The notes under the pieces are model-generated. The model saw only the letters and a program-made list of their open reading frames with translations, made no database searches and had not been told where the DNA came from. Positions 24,276 to 35,862 of a stretch of DNA of 64,000 bases are shown in pieces. The stretch is from positions 63,558,515 to 63,622,514 of the forward strand of contig NC_064568.1 in NCBI RefSeq assembly GCF_937001465.1, in the 5' to 3' direction. Position 1 is the first letter of the stretch; the number at the start of each line of letters is the position of its first letter. Position numbers and translations under genes: made by a program. This DNA comes from Orcinus orca. Lineage: Eukaryota > Chordata > Mammalia > Artiodactyla > Delphinidae.

Positions 24276-24532
24276 TGGTTGACTCTTGAACAACAGGGTC
24301 TGAACTGTGTGGTTCCACTTATATGTGGGCTCTTTTCAAAAGTAAATTCTGCAGTGCTACCTGATGGGACGTGTGGTTGGTTGAATCTGCAGGTGTGGAA
24401 CCACAGGTAGGGAGGAACTGTGGAAGGGAGGGAGTTGGGTATACATGGAAGGCTGACTGTAAGTTACACACAGATTTTTGACTGCACAGAGGGCTGGCGC
24501 CCTTAACCCTTGTGTTGTTCAAGGGTCAACTG
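24276..24532 (+). mobile_element. MER2/Tigger-type DNA transposon, TA-flanked
   Basis: A 257-bp non-autonomous mariner-like element. The left terminal repeat gttgactcttgaacaaca (24278-24295) pairs with the right end tgttgttcaagggtcaac (24513-24530) at 17 of 18 positions. It is flanked by TA on both sides (24274-24275 and 24533-24534), the Tc1/mariner target duplication. Internal landmarks include ccacttatatgtgggctctt and ttttgactgcacagagggct. Orientation is arbitrary. Confidence 0.85.
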
Positions 24533-24534
24533 TA

Positions 24535-24725
24535 CTTAATTCTATATTGGGAGGTCAGAAAAGTCTTGAGTAGATGACAGATTGAATCTTGGTTAATGAG
24601 TAAGCATTTTGATTGAGGACAGTAATTAAGGTAATCATAGTGTTGAGAAATGATTCTTCATGGGTGTCTCACATTTCTGCATATTCTACTAGTTCCTTTG
24701 GAAATATATTTTCAAGGTGTTTGTG
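24535..24725. other. Short unassigned stretch before the LTR-like segment
   Basis: No recognised feature; it may belong to the U3 part of the following LTR-like segment. Confidence 0.3.
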
Positions 24726-24729
24726 TAGC

Positions 24730-27700
24730 AGATGGCCTTGGTTGATAGTAGGGTGTCCTTTCGAAGCAAAGGGCAGACGTGCTTGTTGCCCCTTATGAAA
24801 TGGTCAGGTTCCCCAAGCACCGTCCCTCCAATGCTCAGGGAACTGGTACAAGAGCTGTTGGTGCTCTGGCTACTGCTATTAAGGCGAGTAGTAAAGCTTC
24901 TTGTCTCTGATTCAAGAGTCGCATATCTTCTGCCAGCATCCAGAACACTGTGGCAGGGTTACTTATTACTTCGTATGTAGGATAAAATCTCAGCCTTCAC
25001 AGGTTTGACAGTTTTGTTGATGAAGATGGAATGTTGAGAGAGACACTTCCTCACTGAAAAAGGAAAGGAAGAATGAGGACTTTTCAGGTGGTTAAAGGGA
25101 TTTGAGGGAAGTCCATGGGTATGGGTAACAAACATGCTGCCCAGATTTTAGTCAACTGAGCAACGAATGGTCCTCTGCTTTACTGTCTATTAAAGATGAG
25201 GAATTGGGAAAGATGGTTGCTGTCTGATTTCAGGGAAGTAGGTTCAAAGGCCGAGTGGTGCCCTTGTTGTCCTAACTCTTCTCAGAGATGGGAAACTTCC
25301 TTGGAGATCTGCTGGTCAGCCTCAGGTCCATCCATTGTGAAAAGTAGCACTAAGATGAGTCCTGGGTGGGCTGAAGGTTCTTTTCTCTCTTTCCATCAAT
25401 AATTACTGGGAGTTGGGCTTCCCTGGTGGTGCAGTGGTTGAGAGTCCGCCTGCCGATGCAGGGGACACGGGTTTGTGCCCCGGTCCGGGAAGATCCCATA
25501 TGCAGCGGAGTGGCTGGGCCCGTGAGCCATGGCCGCTGAGTCTGCGCGTCCGGAGCCTGTGCTCCACAACGGGAGAGGCCACAACAGTGAGAGGCCTGCG
25601 TACCAAAAAAAAAAAAAAAAAAAAAAAAAAATTACTGGGAGTGCAGAAGGAAGAAATTTGGCCAACATTATTGGAAGAAGCCAGGTGAATCATAAGAACT
25701 TTGATTGGTTGAGTTGGGAGGAGATAGGATGGGATAATTAATGCTTCTAATACGGAATAACAGTAGCTGGACCTTCTTAGCCCATCCAGCAGTCTGTCCT
25801 CTGTAACTTAATACAACTAGAGATGGCAGCAAAAGGTCTGCTGTGAGTCTTGTCTGCTATACAGAAACTTTGGGGAGATTTCACTGGGATGGACAAACTC
25901 CTATGTGAGGAGCCATAGATGACTCATTGACTAGTTTGTGGGGTACTCCTGCCCCAGGTTATATATAAGGTGCTGAAAAGCAACCCACTAGAGAATGAGA
26001 AAGGACCCAAAGAATTGTAGATGAATTTCAGAGTCACCCTTGCTACCTTGCAAGACTCCCTTCGTCCTTGTATTGTAACTGGATGAAGACTTAAGAGATG
26101 GTATCTTGACAATGGAGCACGTACAAGTTTAGCCCTTGACAGCCAGAGGGAAAAAAACCAGTGATCCTGCTGGAAACCAACACAGCTATGGAAGCTAAGG
26201 CCAGGGGTTCCCAAGGTTAAAATAGATGGCATCAGGAATGATGATTTTTGCTGCCTGATACAGGGCTTTGTGTGGACCAAAGATATTGCAAGTTCATTGG
26301 ATTGAGGCAGTGGGCAGCTGTTGTGCTGATTGCTCCGTTCTGCATCCCCTCATCTTTCCCAACCTTCCTCCTTCAGCTATTTAAGGAAAAAAATGATTAC
26401 TGGTGCATGGAGATCATCCATCTGAGTGTGCTGGGGAATGGTGGGGAGATCAAGGACTCTAACCTTCCTGGTTCTGTCTGATAAAGCCATCCAAGTCACC
26501 ATCCTATCAGTCCCATGGGGGTGGGAGTCCTGATTCAATTAATGGGGTTGGGCAGTGTTCTCAGTGGGAAAGGGGACCTGATGCAGCCTTGTGGGTGGGG
26601 CCTTCATGGCCAGTACACTCGCCTGTTGTTGCTTGCATGTCTGAACGTATAGTAAAAACTGATGTGTGTTGTGATTGTAATTCTCTGTCCCATAAGTGCC
26701 AGAGGGTATCATCTCAATGGGAAGAGCTGTATGTAGTGAAGTGAACATAACTTTGGGGGTCCCCAAATCCTCCTGACCTCTTTGATCTCTAAGTCTCTGT
26801 GACTGGTGATTTTGCAAATTTGAGCTTCTGTCAAAGTCAGGCAGCCTCTACCTGGTGGCACTTTGGGGGGTTGTGGATCCCTTACTGCCATGACACAGCC
26901 ATCCAAGTCTCTTTTAAAAATCAGCTGTTGGCTTGCCTTGGAGCTCTTTTTGAAACTGGACACCTGAGTTAGGGAGGCCGTTGTGACTCTCTGGCCCCTA
27001 TTTCCATTTTGGGGGGTCAACTTGGAGTCAATGACTAACGAGGTTGGACATTTTCAACAGGCCACACTAATCAAATGGAAATTGTATATTCGAGAAAGTG
27101 GTTGGCCTGTCCCCAGTGCAATCTCAGCTTTACCCACAAAAAGTAACCCTTGCCCTCTGTTGCCTGTTCCACTGCCTGGAACAAAGCTACCGGCTCAGTG
27201 GGGGCCCTTCTCTTCATGGTGCTTTTCTTAGTCTGGTTGGATGACGTTTTGGCCGAACTGAAATCTGATGATGACCACTGGGCTCCTGCAGTTGTAAAAC
27301 CTCTCCAGCCGCCATGCAGAACTGAAAGGGGATGTGATTACTCTACTTGCCCAACAGAACTTGAGGCCATTGCCATGTTTTTATTGACTCTTGGGTTGGG
27401 GTCTTTGGCCTAGCTTATTTGTCTGCCATTTGGGAAACTGTACACTAAGGTGTTAAAGACACCTCTTGGGGGAGGCTATGAATTATGGCAATAAATTATG
27501 GCTGCTGGTGGATCATCTGAAGCCCATACTCTGATGAGACACACTGGAATCACACTGCAGATCAAGCCTCCATCACCTATATTGTCACTGTTGCTGCCTG
27601 GATAAATCATAGCATTGAACATGGTAACACATCCACCATCATAAAATAGGCACAAAGTAAACAAAGCTGAGCTTCTGATGCAGAGGCCACTACAGTATAG

Positions 27701-28480
27701 GATTCGTTCTGCTGGTTGGATCCAGGACCCTGGGGAGGAGTGGCATGGCAGAAGTCAATATTGCAGGTTGGCCTTCTCCTGCTCCTTGAAGGTCTGTTGA
27801 GAGTAGCCTTAATTAAATGTTTTCTGAGATAAAAATGAGCGGATTTGGTTCCAGCCTCTGTTAGTTAATCAGAGGGGCCAACAGAGTGATTTACTAGTGG
27901 GAAAATTTGCCATAAACCAGGATGGTGTAAAAATGAAGAGTGGATATTATTGGGAAATAATTCTGCATAAGTTTATTGTATTTCTTGCAAGCAGAGGGAT
28001 AATTACCTTTGTTCCAGACTCTCTTTTCAAGGATTTTTTTAATGCAAAATAGTTTTGAATGATAGAACTAGTGTCTCCTTCTGGAGCCAAGGGGAAGTGT
28101 CTTTCTCTCAGATCAAAGGCAGGCATACTCATGGTCAAGCATGATAAACACCGTGTATATGTCACCAAGGAACGATATGCGTACTGCCCATTAGCAAAGG
28201 TTCAAGGTTCCTGTGCTTGGGGTTCCTTTCCTGTAATGTAACCCATTGTCTGGGCAAGCATTGTATGGTCCCCTTTTTTTCCTGGGAGTTGGGGCTTGGG
28301 GAACCAGCACAAATCCTGATTTTCTAGCTACTGCTGTTGCTGTGAGTGATAAGCCTTTTTTTCCTTCTCTGACCAATGAGTCTTGTGCCTTCCACCAGCA
28401 TCCATGGCAGGCTCACTTGTTAGCTTGGAAGTAGGGTAAAATTTCAGACCCTTCATAATTTTTCACAATTAGGAGCTATA
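24730..28480 (+). mobile_element. Probable degenerate LTR retroelement (family unknown)
   Basis: Two segments, about 24760-25010 and 28200-28465, align in the same orientation. Shared order: a ctactgct block, a ttctct(g)a..gagtc block, ccagcatcc, and a closing (g)gataaaatctcag / gggtaaaatttcag block. I judge them roughly 70% alike by eye. This looks like a diverged 5' and 3' LTR around some 3.2 kb of GC-richer internal sequence broken by many stops. A young CHR SINE sits inside. No reverse transcriptase, protease or Env motif was recognised, and no primer-binding site was clear. It could instead be two copies of an unrelated repeat. Confidence 0.42.
25414..25629 (+). mobile_element. CHR-2-type SINE, plus strand
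   Basis: Starts ttgggcttccctggtggtgc, has the tRNA-Glu-like head (agtggttgagagtccgcctg ... ggttcgtgcccc-like B box, here gggtttgtgcccc), the ggagcctgtgctccacaacg body and a 27-A tail. A perfect 13-bp target-site duplication aattactgggagt lies at 25401-25413 and 25630-25642. The long pure A tail suggests a recent insertion. Confidence 0.95.
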
Positions 28481-28639
28481 AAAGATATACCTATACCCTC
28501 AATGGTGTAAGAGAGTTGACATCTATTTTCATCTCTATGAGGGACAAAATAATTGTTTCTTATAGGCATGGAATTCTTATTAAAGCAGTGATTCTGGTGT
28601 AGGTTCCTTCAATTTTTTTTTTTTTTAATCTTTATCAGC

Positions 28640-28890
28640 TTCCAAGTCTGCCATACTCATCTGCATCAAGCTGGCTAGAGGGGAAAGAGCATTGAGGCAT
28701 GTGCATGGGATATTTTCATGGGCCAAGCCTAAAAGCGGTACATAGCATTCACATTGATGTTCCATCAACTGGAACTTGTTCAAACGTAACTCTTAGAGGA
28801 GAAATGAGGTCCAGTCCTGTGTCTGTGAAGAAGAGAAATGGTTTTGGTGGAAAATTTTCCCCACAGATAGAAGCTATTTCCAACCAATAG
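28640..28890 (+). repeat. Possible ancient repeat fragment, family uncertain
   Basis: The aaatgaggtccagtcctgtg ... gaagagaaatggttttggtg part resembles a common old mammalian L1M/LTR-type repeat. The match is from memory and diverged. Confidence 0.35.
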
Positions 28891-31455
28891 CAACTTCATG
28901 TCTACAGTCATGAAAGTGAGCAGGACATGACTTTAGCATGACTAAAATCACAGGATGCATGAAGTAGAGTGTGGTAGAAGGTGAGAGGCTAGTCAGGAAT
29001 CATCTTTTACCTTAGGTTGATAGATCTCTCCAAAGGTGACTGGTACATTCTGAAGCATTTTAATCATGGAAAAACAAAATTAGGGAGAATACTTAGGAAG
29101 CTACAGCAATAGACTAAGTAGAAAAGGAAGACAATTTAAATACAGCCAGTGACAAAAGAGATTCACTAATACAATCAACAAACAATTATTAAGTGCAAGC
29201 TAAGTGTTGGGTGTTGTGTATATGCCAAAATAAAACCAGTAATAAAAATACCAATTAGGTACCAATTAGATATAAGTGGTAAGAGAGATGGAATCGGGTA
29301 GTAGGTGGTGGGAGAATATCTGAGGAGAGGAATGAGGCAGAGAAATCATGAGATCAGTTTTGCATCATTGAAAATTATGTGCTTCTACAACATTTAGGTG
29401 GATTTGCTCAGTAGGCATTGCATTATTTATGTAAAGCTGAAGTTGCTTAGAAACATCAATACAGAGATAGTAATGCCCAGAATGACACTGAAAATACCAA
29501 GATAGGGCTCTCACATCACACATACTCAACAATTATGTATTGACTTTATTTATATATTTATTTATATGCTGTTTAAAGGGAAACTTGTTACTCTTTGAAC
29601 TTACTGAACACATTATAACTTTTTTCTGATTTCTTGGGTATTCAGATAGAGGGAATACAGATCCATGACTAGAAGACAAAATGGGAGTGTTAGATTCAAG
29701 AAGAAATGTAAAATAATATCAAGTATGCATATATTCTGCTTTGACTTAAATGGCTATAATTAGTGGGAGATTACACTTTAATTTCTTCAGATTGTTACTT
29801 CTGCCAGCTATACCAGTGATGCGAAGGAAGGTCCCAAGCTCTTTAATTGTACTCAGCATATTGTTATTACCTTAAAAAACACTATGTTCCTTTTTTGGGG
29901 TTAAACACTGCTGTTTAATAAAGTAGTATTCTTCATCCATGTATACTCCAAGCTAATTGCTCCAAGCTAATTAGCTAATTGCTAATTGAAAATGAGTTTC
30001 AGGAAACAATCAGCGATAATGAGACCACATGGCTTAAGATTGCCTAGTTTTGTTTTTGTTTTTTCATCCCTGCAATTTTAGGACTGGAGGTAATAAGAAA
30101 GAGGAGTGAGCTTCTCTTTTTTACTCTGCCTTCCCATGCCATCCCTCTATCTTATTGCCTGGTTGAAACGATGGCCATCCTGTAAATAATGCATGATTTC
30201 ATGATTGTCATCCAAAACTGAGCCTAAAGCTGAGGGACCCCATGTGTCCTTGCTCAAACCTCCACCCTCCCAACTGCATGCATCACAGCCTGCTCAGGAG
30301 ATGCAGAGATGAGAATTCTTTTCCTTCTCAGTTAATTTTTCCTTATTGAATTGCCTGATTTCATGGAAATTGTGGAGGGTGGTATGTAAACATTGTAACA
30401 GGGATCATCTGGGTTCCTTTGCTGAGTTAATTAACACAGAATGCTAATAAAACCAGGTAACAGCTATGGACCCTAGAAAGGGCAGGGAGCATTGTGCTGT
30501 GTGATGGAAACAAACTGGGTTGTACATACAAAATAGCCACTTTATCAGTGTATGCCTGTGATTATTACAAGGACAGAGTGAGACAATGCAAACTGGTCAG
30601 CCCAGAGTCATCATCCTTTATGAAAGGCAAGACAAAAAAATAACTTTGAAGTACAGGTCATGCTGATCTGGGTCAGTTCCATCAGCTATCCATTAGAAGA
30701 CCTTGATGATTGGTTACCCACACTTAACTGGGCTCAGAGATACCAGGAGGTTATGTTTGTCCAGTCTGGAAAGATGTAGCCTACTGCCGATTTTAACTGC
30801 AATATGAAGTTGAGAAAGTCAATTTCCATTTTTCCTGTTTCAAACTAGTGTCCTTCTAAACATGATGTGACCATAATAGTTTAGGAACAGAGGGGAATAT
30901 CAAGGATTAGGTCCTCCTGGGGGGAGTTTGTCCTTTAGGAAGCTGCGTTTAGGTGCTGGTTGTGCTGTGTGACACAGACAAGAAATAAACAACACATCTT
31001 ATTCTCTGACACAGGCCAGAAAACTGAATTCACACTTGGCAAGTTCAGGGTATGGCAGCTGGATGATTGTGGCTGGTAGAAGTCTGTTAATACAAAGATC
31101 TAATTTCTTAATGAACTCTAACAATGGTACGTTTATCATCACGCATAGAATTACTCAGCAGATTGTCTCTTTAGATCCTGAGTAAGTCACCTTCTCCGCA
31201 GTTTTATCTTTGAAATTCATCTTTTGGATTTTAATCATAATTAGACTGAATATCACTGAGTTGTAAAAAAAAATGACCTCATGTTGCTAATAACATAAAC
31301 TTGGTATTTGGATTATATCATTATATCAATTTCTTACCTTTCTTAACTTTCCAGGCTGAGAACTTAATCCAACAAAGTGAAATTGTTTGACTTTTCAAGT
31401 AAACAAGTTTGATGATCTGTTATCTCTTTTTCTCGCCTTGTATTTTTCATTTTAG
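28891..31455. other. Unique intronic sequence before the first recognised exon
   Basis: No exon recognised until 31456. A diverged L2/MIR-like tail may lie at about 29165-29330. A local tandem arrangement of ctccaagctaatt / gctaattg units lies at 29947-29986. Confidence 0.4.
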
Positions 31456-31536
31456 GAATCATCCCAGCCATCTGGACTCCCTGAATATGTGAAAATAGTA
31501 GAAGTTGGACCTAGAGATGGATTGCAGAATGAAAAG
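31456..31536 (+). CDS. HMGCLL1: HMGCLL1 exon: start of lyase domain with the active-site Arg-Asp
   Basis: This 81-nt exon gives 27 residues, ESSQPSGLPEYVKIVEVGPR followed by DGLQNEK. The acceptor is tttag before 31456 and the donor is gtaact at 31537; both boundaries are phase 0. It contains the VGPRDG motif of the HMG-CoA lyase TIM barrel. By homology to HMGCL, the Arg (residue 20 here) is the catalytic arginine and the following Asp is a divalent-metal ligand; the Glu of VEVG also lines the active site. The stretch before the lyase domain matches HMGCLL1 rather than the mitochondrial leader region of HMGCL. An unusually short 227-bp intron follows. Confidence 0.95.
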
Positions 31537-31763
31537 GTAACTTGATATTAATTTTACACAGTTTTAAAAAAATGCTAAATCTAAATATTTATTGAGTCTA
31601 AAGACATATGGATTTCATATGTTAGATGATTACATTTGTTCTTAGTTGCTACTTGAATTTATAAATCTTAAATAGTATTTGCTTTCAGTTAGGAATTAAT
31701 TTTCTGTTTATGCTTCAATAAATAATTTATGCAAAATACTTATAATTCTTAATGTTTTCTTAG

Positions 31764-31871
31764 ATTATAGTTCCTACAGATATAAAAATTGAATTTATCA
31801 ATCAACTTTCCCAAACTGGCTTGCCTGTAATAGAAGTGACAAGCTTTGTGTCTTCCCGATGGATACCACAG
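31764..31871 (+). CDS. HMGCLL1: HMGCLL1 exon: second barrel strand with catalytic-site Glu
   Basis: This 108-nt exon (36 codons, phase 0 at both ends) reads IIVPTDIKIEFINQLSQTGL then PVIEVTSFVSSRWIPQ. Acceptor ttttcttag ends at 31763 and the donor gtatgc begins at 31872. The Glu in VIEVTSF corresponds to the substrate/metal-site glutamate of HMGCL (Glu72 in human numbering). Two residues look different from the human paralogue as I recall it: Pro for Ser just before VIEVTSF, and Ile for Val in RWIPQ. Both sit in otherwise conserved surroundings. The exon is fully open and joins in frame with its neighbours. Confidence 0.95.
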
Positions 31872-32087
31872 GTATGCAAATCCATAATTCCTTAACTAGA
31901 TTCTTAATTCAACATTGACGAGATTTAGTGAACAGTGTGATATACATTGTGATATTAGCCTGATATATTTTGTAAGAGCATAGCAAATTAGTAATTATTA
32001 GCCCATGCATTAAGATACAATTAAAGAAAAACCTCTTTAATGAAATATATAAATTAAGTCCTAAAAAGTTATTTGGACTTAGTTGTT
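31872..32087. other. Intron sequence, no recognised feature
   Basis: AT-rich start of the 16.6-kb intron. Confidence 0.4.
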
Positions 32088-32100
32088 AAAAAGTTATTTT

Positions 32101-32320
32101 GGGGGCTTCCCTGGTGGCTCAGTGGTTGAGAGTCCGCCTGCCGATGCAGGGGACACGGGTTCGTGCCCCGGTCCGGGAAGATCCCACATGCAGCGGAGCG
32201 GCTGGGCCCATGAGCCATGGCCGCTGAGCCTGCGCGTTTGGAGCCTGTGCTCCACAATGGGAGAAGCCACAACAGTGAGAGGCCCGCGTACTGCAAAAAC
32301 AAAAAACAAAAAACAAAAAC
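32101..32320 (+). mobile_element. CHR-2-type SINE, plus strand
   Basis: Begins gggggcttccctggtggctc, keeps the tRNA-like head (gagtccgcctgccgatgcag, gggttcgtgccccggtccgg) and ends in an (aaaac)n-type tail. Target-site duplication aaaagttattt at 32089-32100 and about 32323-32333. It sits 230 bp downstream of an HMGCLL1 exon. Confidence 0.93.
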
Positions 32321-32333
32321 AAAAAAGTTATTT

Positions 32334-33080
32334 GGAACTCCATCCTAAACCTGCAAGAGTGTATGGTCTGATATAATGAGTAGAGGCTAAGACTCTTAAT
32401 AGCAGTTTAGGGTCCTGTCCTCCATTTACCATTTTACTGACTTTATGAGTGATCTGAGTATCTCCAGGTGATTTATCTTTTTTGTCTGTTACAAGGAAGT
32501 AATGCTGAGTGTTGCCTGATACCTTCCCCATTATAATCCTATTTTAAGCAGTTAGAAATGTAGACATGCTCTCTTTTTTTTAATGCTTATATTTGCTAGA
32601 GGGTTATATATATTCATATATATTGATGAAAATATATGTATTCATCAAAGACAAGGTAAAGGTAGTCATCCAGAATCTTCTCTTGAAGAGGATAGAGCCT
32701 TATCCAGAGTTGTCTGGCATATGGCAGCAATCATCACTTCTGAGACTTGGCCCTGATCTTTGAAACGTGATTAATAATTAGCAAAGAGTGACACCCCCCC
32801 ACTCCTTTCCCAATCCAATTCTCATTCCCTGGATCCCTGGATTCCTTGGACCCTGTTCTCATTCCTTGGATCTTTCAGTCTCTGCCCAGCACTTAACTTC
32901 ACTGATTACTTCTTCATCTGATTTCCTTGGTTTCCTCTATAATCCTCCTTCACTTATCCCCCTCCATTGCTCTTTTTGTCACCCCTGACAATCATTTCCT
33001 CACCACCAAGTTTAAGGTTCCCTTGAGATTCTTTAGTAATTTTCTCTGCCTGTGCTTTCCTCTTTGCCAACCCTTCCAAA
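32334..33080. other. Intron sequence, no recognised feature
   Basis: Unique sequence; a pyrimidine-rich stretch at 32790-33000 may be a diverged part of the following L2. Confidence 0.4.
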
Positions 33081-33084
33081 ATCA

Positions 33085-34080
33085 AAAGTTGCTTCTGAGT
33101 GGATGACAATTCTATATTTCCAGTCCTGTCCTCTCTGATAAGTTTCAGCCGGACGTGCCATTAGCACCTGAAACTCAGCAGGTTCAAAGTCAGACTCATC
33201 ATTGTTGATCCTACTTTATGCTCATAGCCTAACTGTTCCTTAGGGAATCTTGAATTTGAATTCTCAAAAGTCTTTTATATCTGGTCAGTTACTGACCAGT
33301 TACTGGTCAGTTACAAAAATTCTTCTTCCTCAGGAGAGCCTATTCCTGAGTCTCTTCTTTTCAATCCCATGGATGTATTAGTAATCCATACACTTATGGA
33401 CTAATTATTGAGATAGTCCCTTCAATGATATTCCTAAGCACTGTTTCTCCCTTCCTTATGTATTTTGCCTATTGCTTCTAAGATAATCTCCCAGAAATAC
33501 TAGCCTCCCCAAACTCACAACCTCAGTTCTCTAGAACCTTCCTTCTCCCTGTTAAAAAAGTCTGGAAACCTGGCCTGGGGTTCAAGGTCTCTTTACCTGG
33601 CCCTACTTCCTTTTGCAGAAGCTCCTGGCAAGCCAAACTGCCTCTTGTTCCTACTTACATCCTGACTCTGTAGCTATACAGCACTTTATCTATATTCATT
33701 TATGTACATCTCAGTTTCTACACTGCCCTGCAGTTATAGCAAGATGGTGTAAGAAGGCTTAAAACATTAAAGCCCTTTTAATTACAAGGTATTGGAAACA
33801 ACAGAAACCACAAAAGGATTAATAGTAATACATCACTTTTCACAGAGTCAGTATTCAAATATCAGGGCTACTTTGATTCCTCCTCAAAACAAACTATCAC
33901 TTTTCTTCATCCCAGTTGCCACTGTATATAATCCTATATATTTTTTATAAATATTGTCTGATGATCTGCTTCCCAGACTCTGAGAGTTATGGAGGTAGTG
34001 ACCGTGTCTCTCTTGTTCATCACTTGTATCCCCAGTGCTTGGTGCAGTAAGTAGGTGCTCAATAAATATCGTGACATGAA
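33085..34080 (+). mobile_element. L2 remnant, sense orientation
   Basis: Diverged L2. The upstream part matches the gccattagcacctgaaactc / aaagtcagactcatcattgt landmarks, and the 3' end matches gaccgtgtctctcttgttca, tgtatccccagtgcttggtg and aagtaggtgctcaataaata. The middle is degenerate. A small internal array of ggtcagttact units lies at 33281-33314. Confidence 0.65.
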
Positions 34081-35717
34081 TAATGAACCCATCAGCCTGA
34101 AACCATAATAACATGGCTCAATTCTCTGGCATGGACAAGTGACTCTTACTTTTTGATCATGTATTTGGTCTTGTGTTACGAAGGCCACAAATATTTTCCT
34201 TAGGAAGACACAAACAGCTTGATGAGACTAGACATATTTCTTTGACTTGTCATTTTGTAAAATGTGAGCTATTATTATTTTACTAGCTGTCATGTGAGAC
34301 CCTTTATCATCTTTAAGTCTTCATGACATTGCCTCTTTATTTGATTTAGTTAATGCTCTTTTCACATATTTGATTATTGTTGGAGAGAAACTGGATACGC
34401 TGGTGTAATTTCAGAGTAAAGTTTAGGAAGGAGGACAGGTAACATTAATGATGACCAGCCAAAGTTATATTTCAGATTTTATATTTTCCTAGTCCTTTTC
34501 AAGATACTTTTATTTCCCAATGGTTTTGTGAAGCTGCCTACAAAATACGCCTCTTTACCACAGTGATGCTCAGGAAATTCTCTTATTCCACAGTAGTGGA
34601 ATTGTTTGATGGATTCAGTCTGATCTAGGACACACCCTGGGACATTTCAAAGGACGAGACTAGAGCCCCTTGCAGAGAGCCACTCTTCTCCTTGAACAGC
34701 TACTTAAAAGAAAAAAGGGACAAAACAAAGGGAAGGCCGTCCCTCTGTGAGCAGTAATAGGAAAATGCCTTCTGGCCTCACAGGAAGTAGATACATTTGA
34801 TGGGACTATAAAATAACATGATTCATTGACTTAATCTATTGAGATGTAATGAACTCGGCCTAGGCTCAAAGTATTATTGAATAACTTACGGAATTCCCCA
34901 CAAGCTCGTGAGGACAGCTGTGGCAGGGCAGAGGTACCTCTGTTCTGTGTTCTGTCTACACTCTGTCTGGAGCTGGAGTAAGTGACTTAACCTCCTTGAA
35001 CCTTGGGAATCCCAGCAATGAAGCCTGCAGCCTGGGAGGGTTTAGGGCAATAAAGCCCATGAATGGGTCCCTGTCTGTGGATGCCCAGAGTCCAGGGCAC
35101 CTGACCCCAACCAGGCTCATCAGCGTTATCTGAGCGTATGCCTGACCGACAGACAACTGACTGACTTATTCCGGGTTCCATGCAGGTCAGTTACCTTCTC
35201 TGGGATAAACAGCCTTTTTCTTAAAGATTGAAGTATGTGTTTAGTTTAAATATTGGCTCGGAAAAAAAAGAAAATAAAGGTACTCATCCTTCAAATACTA
35301 AGGAATATGTTATATATTTCACTTTTAATACTCATCTGGTTACATGCATTCCAAGTCAAAAAAAAAAAAAAGAAAAAGGAGTGTTTTAAATAAATCACAT
35401 ATCTAAAAGAGCAGTGTGCCTGGATCAAAGATAATATCAAATTGAACTTCCAAAGTTATACTGGTCACATATTACATAGCACATCAAGGGTTTTTCAAAG
35501 AACAGTCTTGAGAGCATCCCATGTTTTACAATTTGTTTTTCTATAGTGGTGTTTGGATTCTAGATTTCACTGAGCTTGCCTGAGTGAGCCTTTTCTATTG
35601 TTGTGGTTGGAGGTTATCTCATTATGTAACTACCAATTTCATTGTTCTGTTGCTAACGAAAAAGGCCTTAAATCAACAGAACTAACTCATAATGGTAATT
35701 TGAACTTTTATATTATA
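34081..35717. other. Intron sequence, no recognised feature
   Basis: No exon or confident repeat. Open frames near 34956-35181 (minus) are overlapping and without a family. Confidence 0.4.
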
Positions 35718-35731
35718 ACCTCTCATTTTTT

Positions 35732-35848
35732 TAAAAAAAATAATTTATTTTTTATTGAAGTATTGTTGATTTACAACGTTGTATTATTTTCAGGTGGACA
35801 GCAAAGTGATTCAGTTATACATAAACGTATTCTTTTCCACGTTCTATG
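35732..35848 (-). mobile_element. Very short L1 3' end
   Basis: A 117-bp minus-strand L1 tail: ttgatttacaacgttgtatt, caggtggacagcaaagtgat, attcttttccacgtt. Perfect target-site duplication acctctcatttttt at 35718-35731 and 35849-35862. Confidence 0.92.
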
Positions 35849-35862
35849 ACCTCTCATTTTTT

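Noticed and set aside
24282..24540. Possible solo LTR
   Set aside because: Terminal inverted repeats and TA flanks fit a Tc1/mariner-type (MER2/Tigger) element instead.
25414..25480. tRNA-like A and B boxes
   Set aside because: They belong to the tRNA-Glu-derived head of CHR SINEs; no free-standing tRNA gene with a full cloverleaf was seen anywhere.
25413..25693. Open frames of about 90 codons on both strands, repeated at 11216-11589, 32083-32376 and 42600-43088
   Set aside because: All are translations of CHR SINE copies; the similar peptides reflect repeat identity, not a gene family.
1..31455. Search for the HMGCLL1 N-terminal exon (myristoylated MGNVPS-type start) or a CpG-island promoter
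   Set aside because: No such coding stretch or CpG-rich segment was seen, so the promoter and first exon are taken to be outside the window.
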